A stretch of 64,000 nt of DNA from Babylonia areolata (lineage: Eukaryota > Mollusca > Gastropoda > Neogastropoda > Buccinidae). The notes beneath the pieces are model-generated. The model ran no database searches and was not told the origin of the DNA. It was given only the letters and a program-made list of their open reading frames with translations. This document shows positions 1 through 10,866 of this stretch, one piece after another; positions within the stretch are counted from its first letter, which is position 1, and the number at the start of each line of letters is the position of its first letter. Location: contig NC_134878.1 of assembly GCF_041734735.1 (NCBI RefSeq), positions 39,600,482 to 39,664,481 of the forward strand, read 5' to 3'. The position numbers and the translations under genes are program-made.

Positions 1-336
1 GGAGATAAAAGGATCCCTAAACAAAGCCTGCCTCGCCTAGTAAATAATAGGAAACCGCACCTACTTGGACATCCAACACTAGCGGTCAAAAACAACAGAA
101 GAAAAGAACCAGGAGTCATGCCCTGACTCTGGGTGCCTGGAATGTTCGCACCCTCTTAGACAGAGACGACAGACCAGAAAGACGCACAGTGCTCATTGCT
201 AGAATGCTTGATCGCTACCAGGTGGACATAGCAGCCCTGAACGAAACCAGGTTTGCGGGTGAAACCCAGCTGGAGGAAGTTGGAGGGGGCTACACCTTCT
301 ACTGTAGTTGGGAAGCCAGATGGCACCCCAAGAACC

Positions 337-1058
337 CCTCCCAAAACCTGGAGGGGGTTAACCTGGTGTTCTCTTGACCCCCTCCCGGGGGGGTCACTAC
401 CTTGTCGTGGTCGGGAGGCTTAGTGGCCAGTGATCGAGCGAGCTATGTCGGCGGGGGCATCAGTGCTTCTGGGGGTTTACTGCTCTAGTCCCAGGTCTTA
501 ATTGGCAGCCTACATAGCCATTGTAGCTGTTCAGGCTGAATAAGTGGTGGTTTTCGTACTGATGCCCCTGATAGGGTTTCCCATGCCGAACAGGTCGTGG
601 GTGAGGCCCAAACTAAACGTTACCCACTGTCCCTTTCGCTATTCTCTATTCTTCTTTTTACCTCCTCTTTTCTGTCCTCAGCTCCCCATCAAGCCTTCTT
701 TTCCACATTCTTTTTTCTCTGCGGCCTTCTTCAGGCCCGCCGTGTTTGCCGTGCGGCGCGACCTGTGATGGAGGGGAATGAGATCTTGGGGATTGAGAGA
801 GCACGCTGCTCTCAGCACATCCCTTTGGCTTGGACCTCTCCTAAGACAGGCGGCACACATTGGCCCGTGTGTGTCAATCGGCTACCCCTTCGTGGGGCTG
901 GGTCAAGACTGGCAGTTTGGAGGCTAGCGAGGATAACCCCCGTAGTGCTCGGTTCTCTGTCCCCGGGAGCTGGGCATGATCGGGGGGGAACACGTTGGAG
1001 CTAAGCTGTTAGTCGTATATCCCTCCCGAAACCTGGAAGGGGTCAAGCTGGTGTTCCC
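337..1058 (+). repeat. 5' UTR of the I-like LINE with a repeated motif
   Basis: The block starts 'cctcccaaaacctggagg' and carries a second, diverged version of the same roughly 45-base motif at 1021-1064 ('ccctcccgaaacctggaagg'). The second copy overlaps the ORF1 start. Between them is GC-rich, T-run-containing sequence without a credible gene; the short ORFs there match nothing. Duplicated 5' UTR units are known in LINEs as promoter monomers, but that role here is inference. Confidence 0.55.
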
Positions 1059-1931
1059 ATGACCCTGGCCCCTAAGTTGGACCCCATGGTGGGTGGGAAA
1101 GGGAGGGATGAATATACAATTATTAAAACCATGACTTCCGAACAAATACACCCCCCTAAACTTGGCAAAAGAAGGAGACCAGGAACTGATGACTCGGACT
1201 CTGATTCGGAGGTCGGTGAGACCTCTGGATTTTGGCCGTCGTGGCTTGTGGTGGAGGGCGCTGTGGTGGACAAGCCCTTGTCGGCTCTCAGCCCCTTCGC
1301 GATCCAGAAGGGCTTCCAGTGTCTGGCAGGATCACTGAAATCTATCAAGAGGCTGAGGAGCGGAGCATTTCTGGTGGAGACAGAGTCCAAAAGGCAGACA
1401 CAGCTTCTGCTCAAGGCGACCACTTTTGTGGATAGGGCGGTGAGGGTTTCCCCTCACGAAGGACTGAACTGTTCAAAGGGGGTCATCAGATGCCCGGAGT
1501 TAGGAGTGTCTGAAGCAGAGATCAAGAGCGAGCTGTCCTCTCAGGGAGTGACCGACGTTTACAGGGTGGCAGTAAGGAAGGGGTCGGACAGAGTCCCGAC
1601 CAACACATTTTTCCTCACCTTCTGCTGCCCGAATGTCCCCAAGGACATTCGAGTCGGATACCTGCTGGTGAACGTAAGCCTGTATGTGCTGTCCCCTCTA
1701 AGATGTTTCAAGTGCCAGAAATTCAGACACGTGCGGGACCGCTGCAAGGAGGAAGAGGCGTGTGGCACCTGTTCAAAGGCGGCGCACCAGGGCGAATGCG
1801 TCAGTCCAGCCCGTTGTGCAAACTGTGGAGGCGACCACCCGTCCTCATCAAAAGACTGCCCCGCCTGGAAAAAAGAAAAAGAAATCCAGAAGGTGAAGAC
1901 GGAGAAGAAAATTTCTTTCTTTGAGGCATGA
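1059..1931 (+). CDS. LINE ORF1, gag-like nucleic-acid-binding protein
   Basis: A 290-residue intact frame. The N-terminal third is acidic and Ser-rich, the middle resembles the RRM-like region of I/Jockey ORF1 proteins, and three zinc knuckles follow: residues 216-229 (C-x2-C-x4-H-x4-C), 235-247 (C-x2-C-x4-H-x3-C) and 253-267 (C-x2-C-x3-H-x6-C). The end is a Lys/Glu-rich tail. Such proteins bind LINE RNA and form the ribonucleoprotein that delivers ORF2. Shorter Pro-rich frames at 1989-2361 suggest the original ORF1 was longer and is now broken after 1931. The start is the first ATG after the repeated 5' motif. Confidence 0.8.
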   Translation: MTLAPKLDPMVGGKGRDEYTIIKTMTSEQIHPPKLGKRRRPGTDDSDSDSEVGETSGFWPSWLVVEGAVVDKPLSALSPFAIQKGFQCLAGSLKSIKRLRSGAFLVETESKRQTQLLLKATTFVDRAVRVSPHEGLNCSKGVIRCPELGVSEAEIKSELSSQGVTDVYRVAVRKGSDRVPTNTFFLTFCCPNVPKDIRVGYLLVNVSLYVLSPLRCFKCQKFRHVRDRCKEEEACGTCSKAAHQGECVSPARCANCGGDHPSSSKDCPAWKKEKEIQKVKTEKKISFFEA

Positions 1932-2454
1932 AAACAAGTAGAGGCCGCATTGCCTAAGGCGTCTTAAGCCTCTGTTGTCAGACTCAGGATGGTGGACGTT
2001 GCGGTCCAGACGACGTCCACAGGGATGCAGACGGACGACGTACCTACCTTGATAGAACCGTTGGCCTTGGGTGGAGGCGCTGTGTCCACCCCTTCCCATC
2101 CTTGTTGGCGGTCCTCAGGGGCTGCTGGGTGGGAGCGGAAAGCCTCGGGCGGAGGCATGTTGTCCGCCTCCCGTCCCCCCCCCACCCCCCGGCCACCCTC
2201 GCCCCACCTCTCGTCTGCCTGGCCCTCGGGCTGGCGGGAGTGGCCAGAAACCCCCCGTACCTCCAAAACTCAAGGAGGGGAGGGTTGTGGCCTCGGCGGG
2301 ATCGGGAAGAGCTGAGGTGGTAGATATTCCGGCTTGGTCAGAATTGGAGAAATTAAGTTAAAAAAATAGATACACGATCTTGGCTGACCTTGAGCCACCG
2401 CAAGCAGAGGAGCAGGGGGTAGCGATGGATTAGGCTGCTGCTTTATTTTTTTTA

Positions 2455-3472
2455 ATGGCAGTGGTCCACTGGAACATCCGTGGGTTCTACGCCAATTTCC
2501 AGGAACTTCAGCTGCTTTGTCGTGCCTTGAAACCTTCAGTGCTGGCGCTGCAGGAGACTCTGCAAAGAGATGGCAAGGTTTTATCTCTCTCTGGTTTTAA
2601 CTCCATTTTTAAACCCGCTCAACCGAAGCAAGAGGGATTGACGGGAGGTGTCGCTCTTTTTATACGTAAGTCCCTTTTTATACAGTACAGTTCCTTTAAG
2701 CACCCCTTTATAGGCGGTGGCAGTCAGAGTCACACTTGAGAAAACCATCACTGTCTGCTCTCTGTACCTTCCTCCTTCCGTCTGTGTTCTGAGGCAGGAC
2801 CTCATGAACCTGGTTGACCAGCTCCCACGACCGTTTCTACTGTTCAGTGGCCACTCCCCGCTCTGGGGAAGTGAGATGACATCAGCCCGAGGTCTTCTTT
2901 TGGAAAACCTTCTCTCCGATATGGACCTGTGCTGTCTTAATGACAAGTCACCCACTTACCTTCATCTGTCCTCTGGAAAGCTCTCGTGTTTAGATCTGTC
3001 GGTCTGCGATCCATCGTTGGTCCTGGACTACGAGTGGAAAGTGCATGACGATCTGCACGGGGGTGACCACTTTGCTGTCGTCCTCTGCCCCACAGATGGG
3101 GAAGGTGACTCTCTGCCTGACCGCCTGAATTATGACAAAGCTGACTGGGGAATTTTTACCACGAAGGTAAGAGCGGAGCTGCAGGAAGAAACAGTATTAA
3201 AAAGCAAGGACCCTGCTGACACTCTGACTCAGACTGTTTTAGACTGCGCCAAAGCAGCAGTCCCATCGTCTACCTCCAAGCCTCAGATGCCAAGAACGCC
3301 CTGGTTCAACGCGGAATGTCGGGAGGCCCGTAAGTCTCGGAAGAGAGCGCAACGACGCATCTTTCAGAGACCGGAGACCGATAGCGTTCGAACCCATCAA
3401 CAGCTGAGGGCGAAAGCCAGGTATGTTTTTAAAAAGAGCCAGAGAAAGTCATGGAGAGATTTTTGCTCTTCC
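2455..3472 (+). pseudogene. LINE ORF2 part 1: APE endonuclease, frameshifted
   Basis: The frame opens with 'MAVVHWNIRGF' and carries 'ALQET' (the catalytic Glu region). It is interrupted near 2700 and continues in another frame to the insertion site. In the second stretch the usual GDFNAH motif is degraded to 'LFSGHSPLWGS', while 'CCLNDKSPTYLH' and 'GGDHFAVV' (SDH-like end of the nuclease) remain. The segment then passes into the linker 'RTPWFNAECREARKSRKRA', typical of I/Jockey ORF2. It ends at the TTAA used by the piggyBac-like insertion. It is inactive because of the frameshift and the lost Asp/Asn of GDFN. Confidence 0.8.
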
Positions 3473-3476
3473 TTAA

Positions 3477-4554
3477 CTCACTCCATGCCAAGAGTTTTTC
3501 CCCTTGCCAATCCCTGAAAACCCAGGGTTTGTATAGGATGGGGAAAAAATTGTAAAAAAAACAAATAAACACCAAGACAATTAATATTTAGTATATGTAT
3601 GCAAGGAATGTTGTTCCATATGTGTGCAAAAAATCAAAGTATTTACTCACCATCTTGATGTTGATCGCGGTATACATATTTTGTGTATTTTTTAGCATTT
3701 TTGCACCCATCAGAACGGTACACCAAGTGCCCTTGAACATGTTCCACATTACATTCTAACACAATTTGAGGAACTGAAGACCTAGTGCATGCAATGAAGT
3801 ATGAACAGGTGGTGAAGAAAGTTGAAATTCACACATACAAAAAAAAAAAAAAAAAAATGTCTCTACATAATGAAAAAAAAAGGAGTTCACTGTACACAAA
3901 AGCATGATGTAGTATCACCGACAATAGTCTTGTCTTGAGTGGAAGAGCTCATGGCAGGTGATGCTGAGTCCTGGGAGGGAAAAAGGAAAAATTGTCAGTC
4001 CAATCACTGGTGAAAACACTTGCAAAATCGTCCGTTTCCTCAGTGGTTTCATCGTCTGTGTCTGTCTCATCTGTTGGCACATGTTCCTCACTTTCCTCTC
4101 CATTGTAAACACTCTCTTCAGCGGCCAAATCTATTTCTAGTTCATCGGGATCTGGTTCAAATTCACTGTCCGAAGAATCAACATTATCTCCTTCGACACC
4201 AGAGCCTTCAGTTTGGATCATTTCCAAAGCATCTTCGACGCTGAGTAACATTTCACCTCTCCGACCGTGTCGAACACTTTGCCGTGACACCATCTTGTCA
4301 AACAACTTACAAAGCTGACAGGGGGCACGCTTTGTTATCAACTGCGGTTGAGCTTATCGCGACACACACGCAGCGTGTGTGAATGAAAAGCTGACCAGAG
4401 GTGACGTAAGATATCACATCTGCTTTTGATTTTCGCATCCGACCCGTCACTCCGACAGCACGACTTTTTAAAATCCAAGTCCGCATATGCGGACATTGGC
4501 ATCCAACGCTTTCTCCGACGATATCCGCATATACGGACAATGGCAGCGAGTGAG
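3477..4554 (-). mobile_element. piggyBac-like deletion derivative inside the I-like LINE
   Basis: TTAA at 3473-3476 and 4555-4558 flank a 1078-bp insertion. Its ends are imperfect inverted repeats (CTCACTCCATGCC / CTCACTCGCTGCC). Removing the insertion plus one TTAA restores the LINE reading '...SSLTSNTPKKK...'. Just inside the right end, a near-palindrome occurs twice (tccgcatatgcgga, tccgcatatacgga). The only coding part is an acidic N-terminal transposase fragment on the minus strand. The catalytic DDE region and the Cys-rich C-terminus are absent, so it is non-autonomous. The remaining interior is AT-rich with A-runs. Confidence 0.85.
3949..4341 (-). CDS. Acidic N-terminal piggyBac transposase fragment
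   Basis: A 130-residue frame. The likely native start is the Met in 'MVSRQSVRHGRRGEM', followed by 'LSVEDALEMIQTEGSG' and a long Asp/Glu/Ser run ('DSSDSEFEPDPDELEID'). This is the usual layout of piggyBac-family N-termini: a short helix, then a disordered acidic segment before the catalytic core. The frame ends in '...DWTDNFSFFPPRTQHHLP' without reaching the core. The start lies about 215-250 bp from the right terminal repeat, as expected for the 5' end of the parent element. Whether it is translated is unknown. Confidence 0.6.
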   Translation of the reverse strand: MITKRAPCQLCKLFDKMVSRQSVRHGRRGEMLLSVEDALEMIQTEGSGVEGDNVDSSDSEFEPDPDELEIDLAAEESVYNGEESEEHVPTDETDTDDETTEETDDFASVFTSDWTDNFSFFPPRTQHHLP

Positions 4555-4558
4555 TTAA

Positions 4559-6838
4559 CCTCCAACACACCCAAGAAGAAAGTGTGGAGGGTTTTAAAAA
4601 AAATTAAGGGCAAAAACGTCTGCCCAACTTTTCATCACCTTAAACTTTCAGACGCTATGGTCACAGAGAAGAAAGCAATTGCCAATTTGCTTGCCTCCAC
4701 AATTGAACTGAACTCGAGATCTGCTAACAAATCTGCTCGGTTTCTCAAAACCAAAAACCTGACAGAAAAAACACCTTGCAACTTCTCTTCCGACAACACA
4801 GAGAGCTACAACCTTCCTTTCACTATGAATGAACTAAAATTTGCCCTTCAGACCTGCACGGATTCCTTTCCAGGAATGGACAAGGTCCATTATAAACTCT
4901 TAAAACATCTTCCCGAAACCTGTCTGGACGCCCTGCTCAAAGTTTACAACCACATCTGGATCACAGGCTTTTTTCCACCCTCCTGGCGGAAAGCCCTCAT
5001 AATCCTGGTGCCAAAACTGGGAAAAGACCCCTCGAACCCCTCCAACTACCGCCCAATAGCACTGACCAGCTGCATCTGCAAACTGATGGAGAAGATGGTC
5101 AACGGTAGACTGATGTGGAAACTAGAGACTGACGGCCTTCTGGCAAAAGAACAGTGCGGTTTCCGCAAGCATCGCTCTACCGTTGACCATCTGGTTCATC
5201 TGGAAACCACCGTAAGAAATGCCTTTGTAAACAAACAGCATGTGGTGGCCATATTTTTTGACTTGGAGAAAGCTTATGATACCACCTGGAAATTTGGAAT
5301 CCTCTCGGACCTGCACAAGCTCGGCTTCCAAGGACACCTGCCCCAGTTCATCCACAATTTTTTTGCAAGACAGACAATTCCAGGTGAGGGTCGGCACCAC
5401 CCTGTCTGACATTCACGAGCAGGAGCTGGGTGTCCCGCAAGGGAGCATTCTGTCACTGGCTCTCTTCAGCATCAAAATTAATGACATTGTTCAATCCGTT
5501 CAGAAGGGATCGGACAGCTCGCTGTTCGTGGACGATTTCGCCTTGTATGCAACTGGCAGCACGTATGCCAGCATCCAGCGATGGCTTCAGCTCTGCGTCG
5601 ACAAAATCCAGTGTTGGGCAGAGGAGAATGGTTTCACTTTTTCGTCCTCCAAAACTGAATGTATTGATTTTCATAACTTTCGCCAGTTCTATCCGGACCC
5701 TGAAATCCGTCTGGGAAAATCCACCATCCGGGCGGTCAAGGAAGCCAAATTTTTAGGGGTCGTCTTTGATCAGAAGCTGAACTTCCTCAGCCATATCAAA
5801 CAGCTGAAAATATCTTGCCAAAAAGCCCTGAACATCATCCGAGTTGTGGCACACACGGACTGGGGTGCTGATAAGAGAACTCACTTGCACCTCTACAGAG
5901 CTCTGGTCCGGTCCAAACTGGATTACGGAAGTGTAGTATACGGCTCGGCCAGACGGTCCTATCTGAAACTGTTGGACCCTATACACCACCAAGGGCTCCG
6001 TCTCAGCTTAGGTGCTTTCCGCACCACCCCTGTGCACAGCCTGTATGCAGAGGCGGGGGAACCACCTCTCTCCAACTGCAGACTGAAGCTGACCCTAAAT
6101 TATTATTTGAAATTGTTCTCTGAACCTACAAACCCTGCTTACGACGCTGTATTCAACAACCCTTTTGACAAGAAATTTAAAGACAACCCAAACTGCATCC
6201 CTCCTCTTGGACTCTGCATTCAGCCGCACTTAGAAAATGCCGATCTGGATGTCGGTGGCATCTCAGATTTCTCTAAGTTCCCTGACAGCCCTCCGTGGAC
6301 CTTTAGAACACCTGAGGTCCGATTCGATCTGGCCTCATACCGTAAAGACTCCACCAGTTCTCTGGCCTACAGAACTTACTATTCGGAACTCTGCCACAAA
6401 TTCCCCACTTTTCAAAGCATCTTCACTGACGGTTCCAAGTCAGAGGACGGAGTCGCTGCATCTGCGTTCTGTCCCGCCTTTCCTGACCGGCCCTCAACGG
6501 AACACATCCTGTGTGACAGCTAAGTGTACACTGCGGGACTGACCGCACTGGTTTTGCCGGTAAAAATGGTTCTCTCTTCGAAACAAAAGAGATTCATGAT
6601 CTTTTCCGACTCCTTGTCAGCCCTGGAGGTGATCGCCTGCAGGAATATCACTCATCCCAAACTGCTGGAATTTTATGAAGCTTTTACTCTCACAACGAAG
6701 AAAGGATACGAGGTTGTGTTGGCCTGGGTTCCCGGACATGTTGGCATTCGTGGTAACGAAAGGGCAGACCTGCTGGCCAGGAATGCTGTAAAGAAAGAAT
6801 TATCCAGATCCTTTGTACCATACACAGACATGAACTGA
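4559..6838 (+). pseudogene. LINE ORF2 part 2: reverse transcriptase and RNase H, broken
   Basis: RT motifs run in order: 'SNYRPIALTSCICKLMEKM', 'CGFRKHRSTVDHL', 'FFDLEKAYDTTW' (motif A Asp), then after a frameshift near 5390 'LGVPQGSILS' and 'FVDDFALY' (motif C Asp pair kept). RNase H follows: 'IFTDGSKSEDG' at about 6419, a stop near 6521, then 'FSDSLSALEVI' and 'WVPGHVGIRGNERADLLAR'. The presence of RNase H places it with I-superfamily LINEs. The polymerase would copy LINE RNA at the nicked target. At least one frameshift and one internal stop make it inactive. Confidence 0.85.
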
Positions 6839-7228
6839 TGAAGCAGAAGGTGAACACTTATGTTAAGGATCTTTGGCAAGAGGAGTGGAACACCCAGATG
6901 GACAACAAGCTCTTTCAGAACCGTCCAGACCTAAAAGAGACCCTCCCTTCAGGGGTGAAGAACAGAAAGACTGTGCTGTGCAGACTGCATGCGGGGCACA
7001 CTTTTTTTTTTTACTCATTCTTACTTGTTGAAGGGGGAAGAGGCCCCTCGATGTATTCCCTGTGATGAGCCTCTCACTGTGAAACACGTGCTCCTTGACT
7101 GTTGGGATCTGCATGACGTTAGACACAGACATTACATGGCGGTTTCTTTGAAGACCTTGTTTCGTGATGTCCCTCCATGGGTGCTGATGGACTTCTTAAA
7201 AGAAGTGAACATTTTTAACCAGATTTGA
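6839..7228 (+). pseudogene. LINE ORF2 C-terminal Cys/His segment
   Basis: Just past a stop after the RNase H domain the ORF2 tail continues as '...KDLWQEEWNTQMDNKLF', then in a second frame 'THSYLLKGEEAPRCIPCDE' and 'VKHVLLDCW'. It therefore keeps the C-x2-C ... H-x4-C pattern usual after RNase H in I-clade ORF2. A T-run at 7003-7012 marks the frame change. The natural end is '...EVNIFNQI' at 7228, followed by a short T-rich 3' UTR to 7393. Confidence 0.7.
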
Positions 7229-7393
7229 AGGTTTTAAACCATGGAAGTTTTTTTTAAACTTTGGAGTGGAAAGTTTGAAGTGGTGACTCGTTTTAATTGT
7301 TTGTTTTTTTACCTATGTAGTAGTTATTAACGCGGCAATAGCCTTGAGATGGCCTTAGTGGTTGGCGAGGCTCTAAGCACCATAATTTCATTT

Positions 7394-10130
7394 ACCCCAA
7401 GAACCTCAGGCATGGGCTTAGCCATACGAACCAAACTTGCATGACAGCTTGACAGCCTTCCACGTGGGATAAACGACAGGCTGATGACCCTGCGTCTGAA
7501 AGTGTCCAAGGATCGCTTCACCACAGTCAGCTGCTGTGCCCCAGCGATGACCAACCCTGATGACATCAAAGAAGCTTTCTATGAGGAGCTCAGCTGCACC
7601 ATTTCAGCGGTAGACAGAAAGGACAGGCTGATCATCCTTGGGGATTTCAATGCCCGTTTCGGCTTGGACTTCTCCTCATGGCAAAAAGTCCTAGGACAGC
7701 ACGACACTGGCAAGTGCAACTCCAATGGACTGCTTTTGCTCTCGCTCTGCGTGCAGCATGGACTGACCATCACCAACACCCTTTTCCAACAAGCAGACAA
7801 GTACAAGAACACATGGATGCACCCCTGCTCCAAGCAATGACACATGCTGGACTATGTGATTGTCCGGCAGAGGAACAGAGGTGATGTTTCCATTATACGC
7901 TGCATGAGAGGAGCAGTCTGTTGGTCAGACTATCACCTGGTACGCAGCAAGATGAACATCCGGCTTGCACGCAAGCTCCAACCAGCCAGGCAGAAACCCC
8001 CTAGGAAGCTGAACATCCACCACCTCCCTATCACCAAGGACGTGCTGCAGCAGCAAATCCAAGCAGCTCTCCAAGAAATTACTGCATCAACTGATGTAGA
8101 AGAGGTATGGAGCACCTCTAGAGATGCTGTGTACACAGCAGCAGCTGACACACTCGGCTTTGTACAGGAGCTACATTTCCGATAAAGACTGCCAGAGGAA
8201 GGAGAACCAGTTCTTGCAAACCAAGCAACTCGTACAGAAGAGGCTGCGTGAGATGAAGAACACCTGATGGGAGAGAAAGTTCGAAGAGCTTCAGTCAGCT
8301 GCTGATGCTCACGACATGAAGACCTTCCATGATGGTCTCCGAGCTGTGTATGGGCTGAGAGTCACAGGATCAACCACCCTCCTGACAGACAAGAAAGACA
8401 TCCTTGCCCGCTGGGCAGAGCACTTCAACACCCTCCTCAACAGGGACTCGTCCGTATCTGACAAGGCAATTGCAGCCCTCCCACAGCTACCAGTGAGTGA
8501 CTCGCTAGCTGCCCCTTCCACCAAGGCCAAGACCCAGAAGGCCCTGAAGCTGACTACATCAGGAAAAGCACCAGGAGCGGATGGAATCCAGGCCGACATC
8601 TACAAGTATGGAAGCGAGGTGCTGACAGACAAGCTGACCACCCTGTTCCAGTCTATCTGGGAGAGAGGGGAAGTCCCCCAGGATTTCAAGGATGCTTCAA
8701 TTGTCCACATTTACAAATAGAAGGGAGACAAAACATCCTGAGTTAACCACCGTGGAATTTCTCTCCTCTGCATCGCCGGCAAGATTTCGCCCGCATCATA
8801 CTGAACAGACTGGTTGACCAGTCATCCCTGAAGCACAGTGTGGCTTCCGCTCAGGCAGGGGAACATGTGACATGGTGTTTGCTGTACACCAGATGCAAGA
8901 GAAGTGCCATGAGCAGAACAAGGAGCTCCACATGATCTTTGTAGACCTAAGGCCTTCGACACGGTGAACTGCCATGGTCTGTGGAAGATCCTCCTGAAGT
9001 TCAGCTGCCCAGAGCGCCTAATCCAGCTGATTGTGTCTGTTCTCCATTCTCTTCTCTGCCATGCTGATTGACGCCTTCCAAGACTGACCGGGGCATCTAC
9101 ATTCAGTTTCGCACAGATGGCAAACTTTTCAACTTGCGGCAACTCCATGCCAGGTCCAGGGTGTTTGAGGCACTGTTGAGACATTTCCTCTTTTCTGATG
9201 ACTGCGCTTGCTGCACACACCCATGAGGACATGCAGTTCATTATGGACAGGTTCTCAACCTCCTGCAGGCGCTTTGGACTCACCATCAGCCTCAGCAAGA
9301 CCGATTCCATGTACCAACCAACTAGCTCACAGAAAGCCAGTGCCTCTCCCCCACCTGCAATCAAAATCGATGACACAGAGATCAAGTCAGTCGACAAGTC
9401 TTGCTACCTGGGCAGCACCCTATGCAGCAACGGAGCCCTTGATGCAGAAGTGACGCTGCGCATCGCCAATGCCAGCTCTGCCTTTGGCAGACTCAACAAC
9501 AGGCTGTGGAACAATAAAAGCATCAGGCTCAGCACCAAGATGAAAACCTACAGAGCTGTTGTGCTGACCACCTTGTACTGCTGTGAAACATGGACGACAT
9601 ATCACCGTCACATTCAACAACTTGAGCAGTTTCACCAGAGATGCCTACGAAAGATCCTTGGCATAAAGTGGCAAGACAGGGTCTCCAACCTCCAAGTCCT
9701 AGAGAGGAACGGCCTGCCCAACATCGAAAGCCGGATGATCCAGTGTCAGCTACGCTGGACAGGACACGTCCGCATGACAGACAGCAGGATCCTGAAGATG
9801 CGTTTGTATGGCCAGCTGAAGGAAGGCCACCGTGAACTTGGAAGACCCTGCAAGCACTTCAAGGACACCTTGAAGACAAGCCTTAAAGCGTGTGACATAG
9901 ACATCGCTTCCTGGGAAACTGATGCCCTTGACCACTCTTGCTGGAGGATGCTGTGCTCTAGTGGCATAAAGACGTTTGAAAACAAGAGAACGCTGGCCAT
10001 TAAGGAGAAGCATGAGCGAAGGAAGCAGGGCTCAAGTTCTGGAGATGTTTTCCCTTGCAACACCTGTGGGAAGTGCTGTGCATCCAGAATCGGCTTCTTC
10101 TCCCATATGAGGACACACACCGACAGATAA
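7394..10130 (+). pseudogene. LINE copy A endonuclease/RT polyprotein, broken
   Basis: This is the coding remainder of copy A. Endonuclease motifs include 'LIILGDFNARFG' (about 7627) and 'MLDYVIVRQRNRGDVS' (7844), with the terminal SDH replaced by SDYH. The RT thumb and connection follow in one open stretch, 9198-10130, with 'CYLGSTLCSNGALDAEV', 'CCETW' and a C-terminal finger of spacing C-x2-C-x12-H-x3-H that ends '...HMRTHTDR'. In-frame stops (for example TGA at about 7838 and TAG at about 8718), frameshifts and loss of the RT palm block make it inactive. The product would be an APE endonuclease plus reverse transcriptase used for target-primed integration. Confidence 0.85.
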
Positions 10131-10176
10131 GCCTGCCTGCCTACTCATCCGTTGGACCGACAGGAGACTCCATCAG

Positions 10177-10866
10177 ATATTCATATACTACACGTTAATA
10201 AGCAGAGAATGAAGTATTTCCAAGTTGTGCATTGCGTAAAATGTCAATTGTTCTTACGAACTAAATGATCCCGTGTTGCCTTTGTAAATTCACCTTTGCA
10301 GTCAGTATAATACCGATTTAATTCTTTATGGAATATTATGACTGGTAAGAAACTGTAAAACATTTATAAAAGCAAAACTTGCGTTTTGTACCAATTTAGT
10401 ATATAATATTTTGTATATAATAGATGAAATTAAAAATGTTTGTTTCCTCTTGACCCCAAAGGGTTCTCTTATTTTCTGTACGGTATCTGTCATCTGCCGC
10501 AGTGTCCTACAAACGGAGGTATAGGACAGCATCAGCGCGGCAGCAGTCAGTCACAAGTACTGTACCGCGCGAAACGCTTTCCTCTGGCGACCCCTTATAC
10601 CGTGCTTGCGTAACCCTGGCTTGCTCTTGCCTTGCAACTCTTTGTAAGGGGCTGTCTCATGGCCAGAAGTGTGATAAATGATTATTAAAAACCAAAATCT
10701 AATTATGTTCCCACCCACCTACAGCAGTCAACTTTATATCAGTGTGATCAGTATGATTTATTCTATTTTATTGTGAAAAGAACGGTTTTGTTGCACACAT
10801 TTCGGCCATTTTTGTATCTGGCCTGGACAATGCCTTTGCTGGTCAAAGTTTGACGCCTTTTTATTT
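10177..10866. other. AT-rich non-coding stretch
   Basis: Nothing beyond short chance ORFs. No splice-flanked open frame, TIR or SINE body was recognised. Confidence 0.5.

Larger units (their letters stand above)
337..7393 (+). mobile_element. I/Nimb-like LINE with RNase H, inserted in LINE copy A
   Basis: This is a near full-length two-ORF LINE bounded by the 12-bp target duplication ACCCCAAGAACC. In order it has a 5' UTR, ORF1 with CCHC knuckles (1059-1931), then ORF2 with endonuclease (2455-3472), RT (4559-6400), RNase H (6400-6838) and a C-terminal Cys/His segment. The 3' UTR ends '...taagcaccataatttcattt' at 7393. Without its own 1078-bp insertion (3477-4554) it is about 6 kb. RNase H plus the gag-like ORF1 points to the I superfamily; Nimb is my best guess. 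It is broken by a few frameshifts and stops. Confidence 0.85.
1..10176 (+). mobile_element. APE-type LINE copy A, 5' end cut by window, interrupted
   Basis: The element runs from the left edge to about 10176, where its similarity to copy B (42896-46679) ends at 'ggagactccatc'. Bases 1-336 match 43489-43816 of copy B (5' UTR and start of the endonuclease). Similarity resumes at 7394 after a large insertion. The insertion is flanked by the 12-bp direct repeat ACCCCAAGAACC (325-336 and 7394-7405), so copy A was the older host. Compared with copy B it lacks a block in the endonuclease-RT linker near 8170 and a block in the RT palm near 9036. The clade is uncertain: the endonuclease resembles RTE-type APE, and the C-terminus carries a C2H2-like finger. 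Confidence 0.85.

Noticed and set aside
2071-2361. Pro-rich ORF after LINE ORF1
   Set aside because: Most likely the decayed end of ORF1; C-rich composition opens several frames at once.
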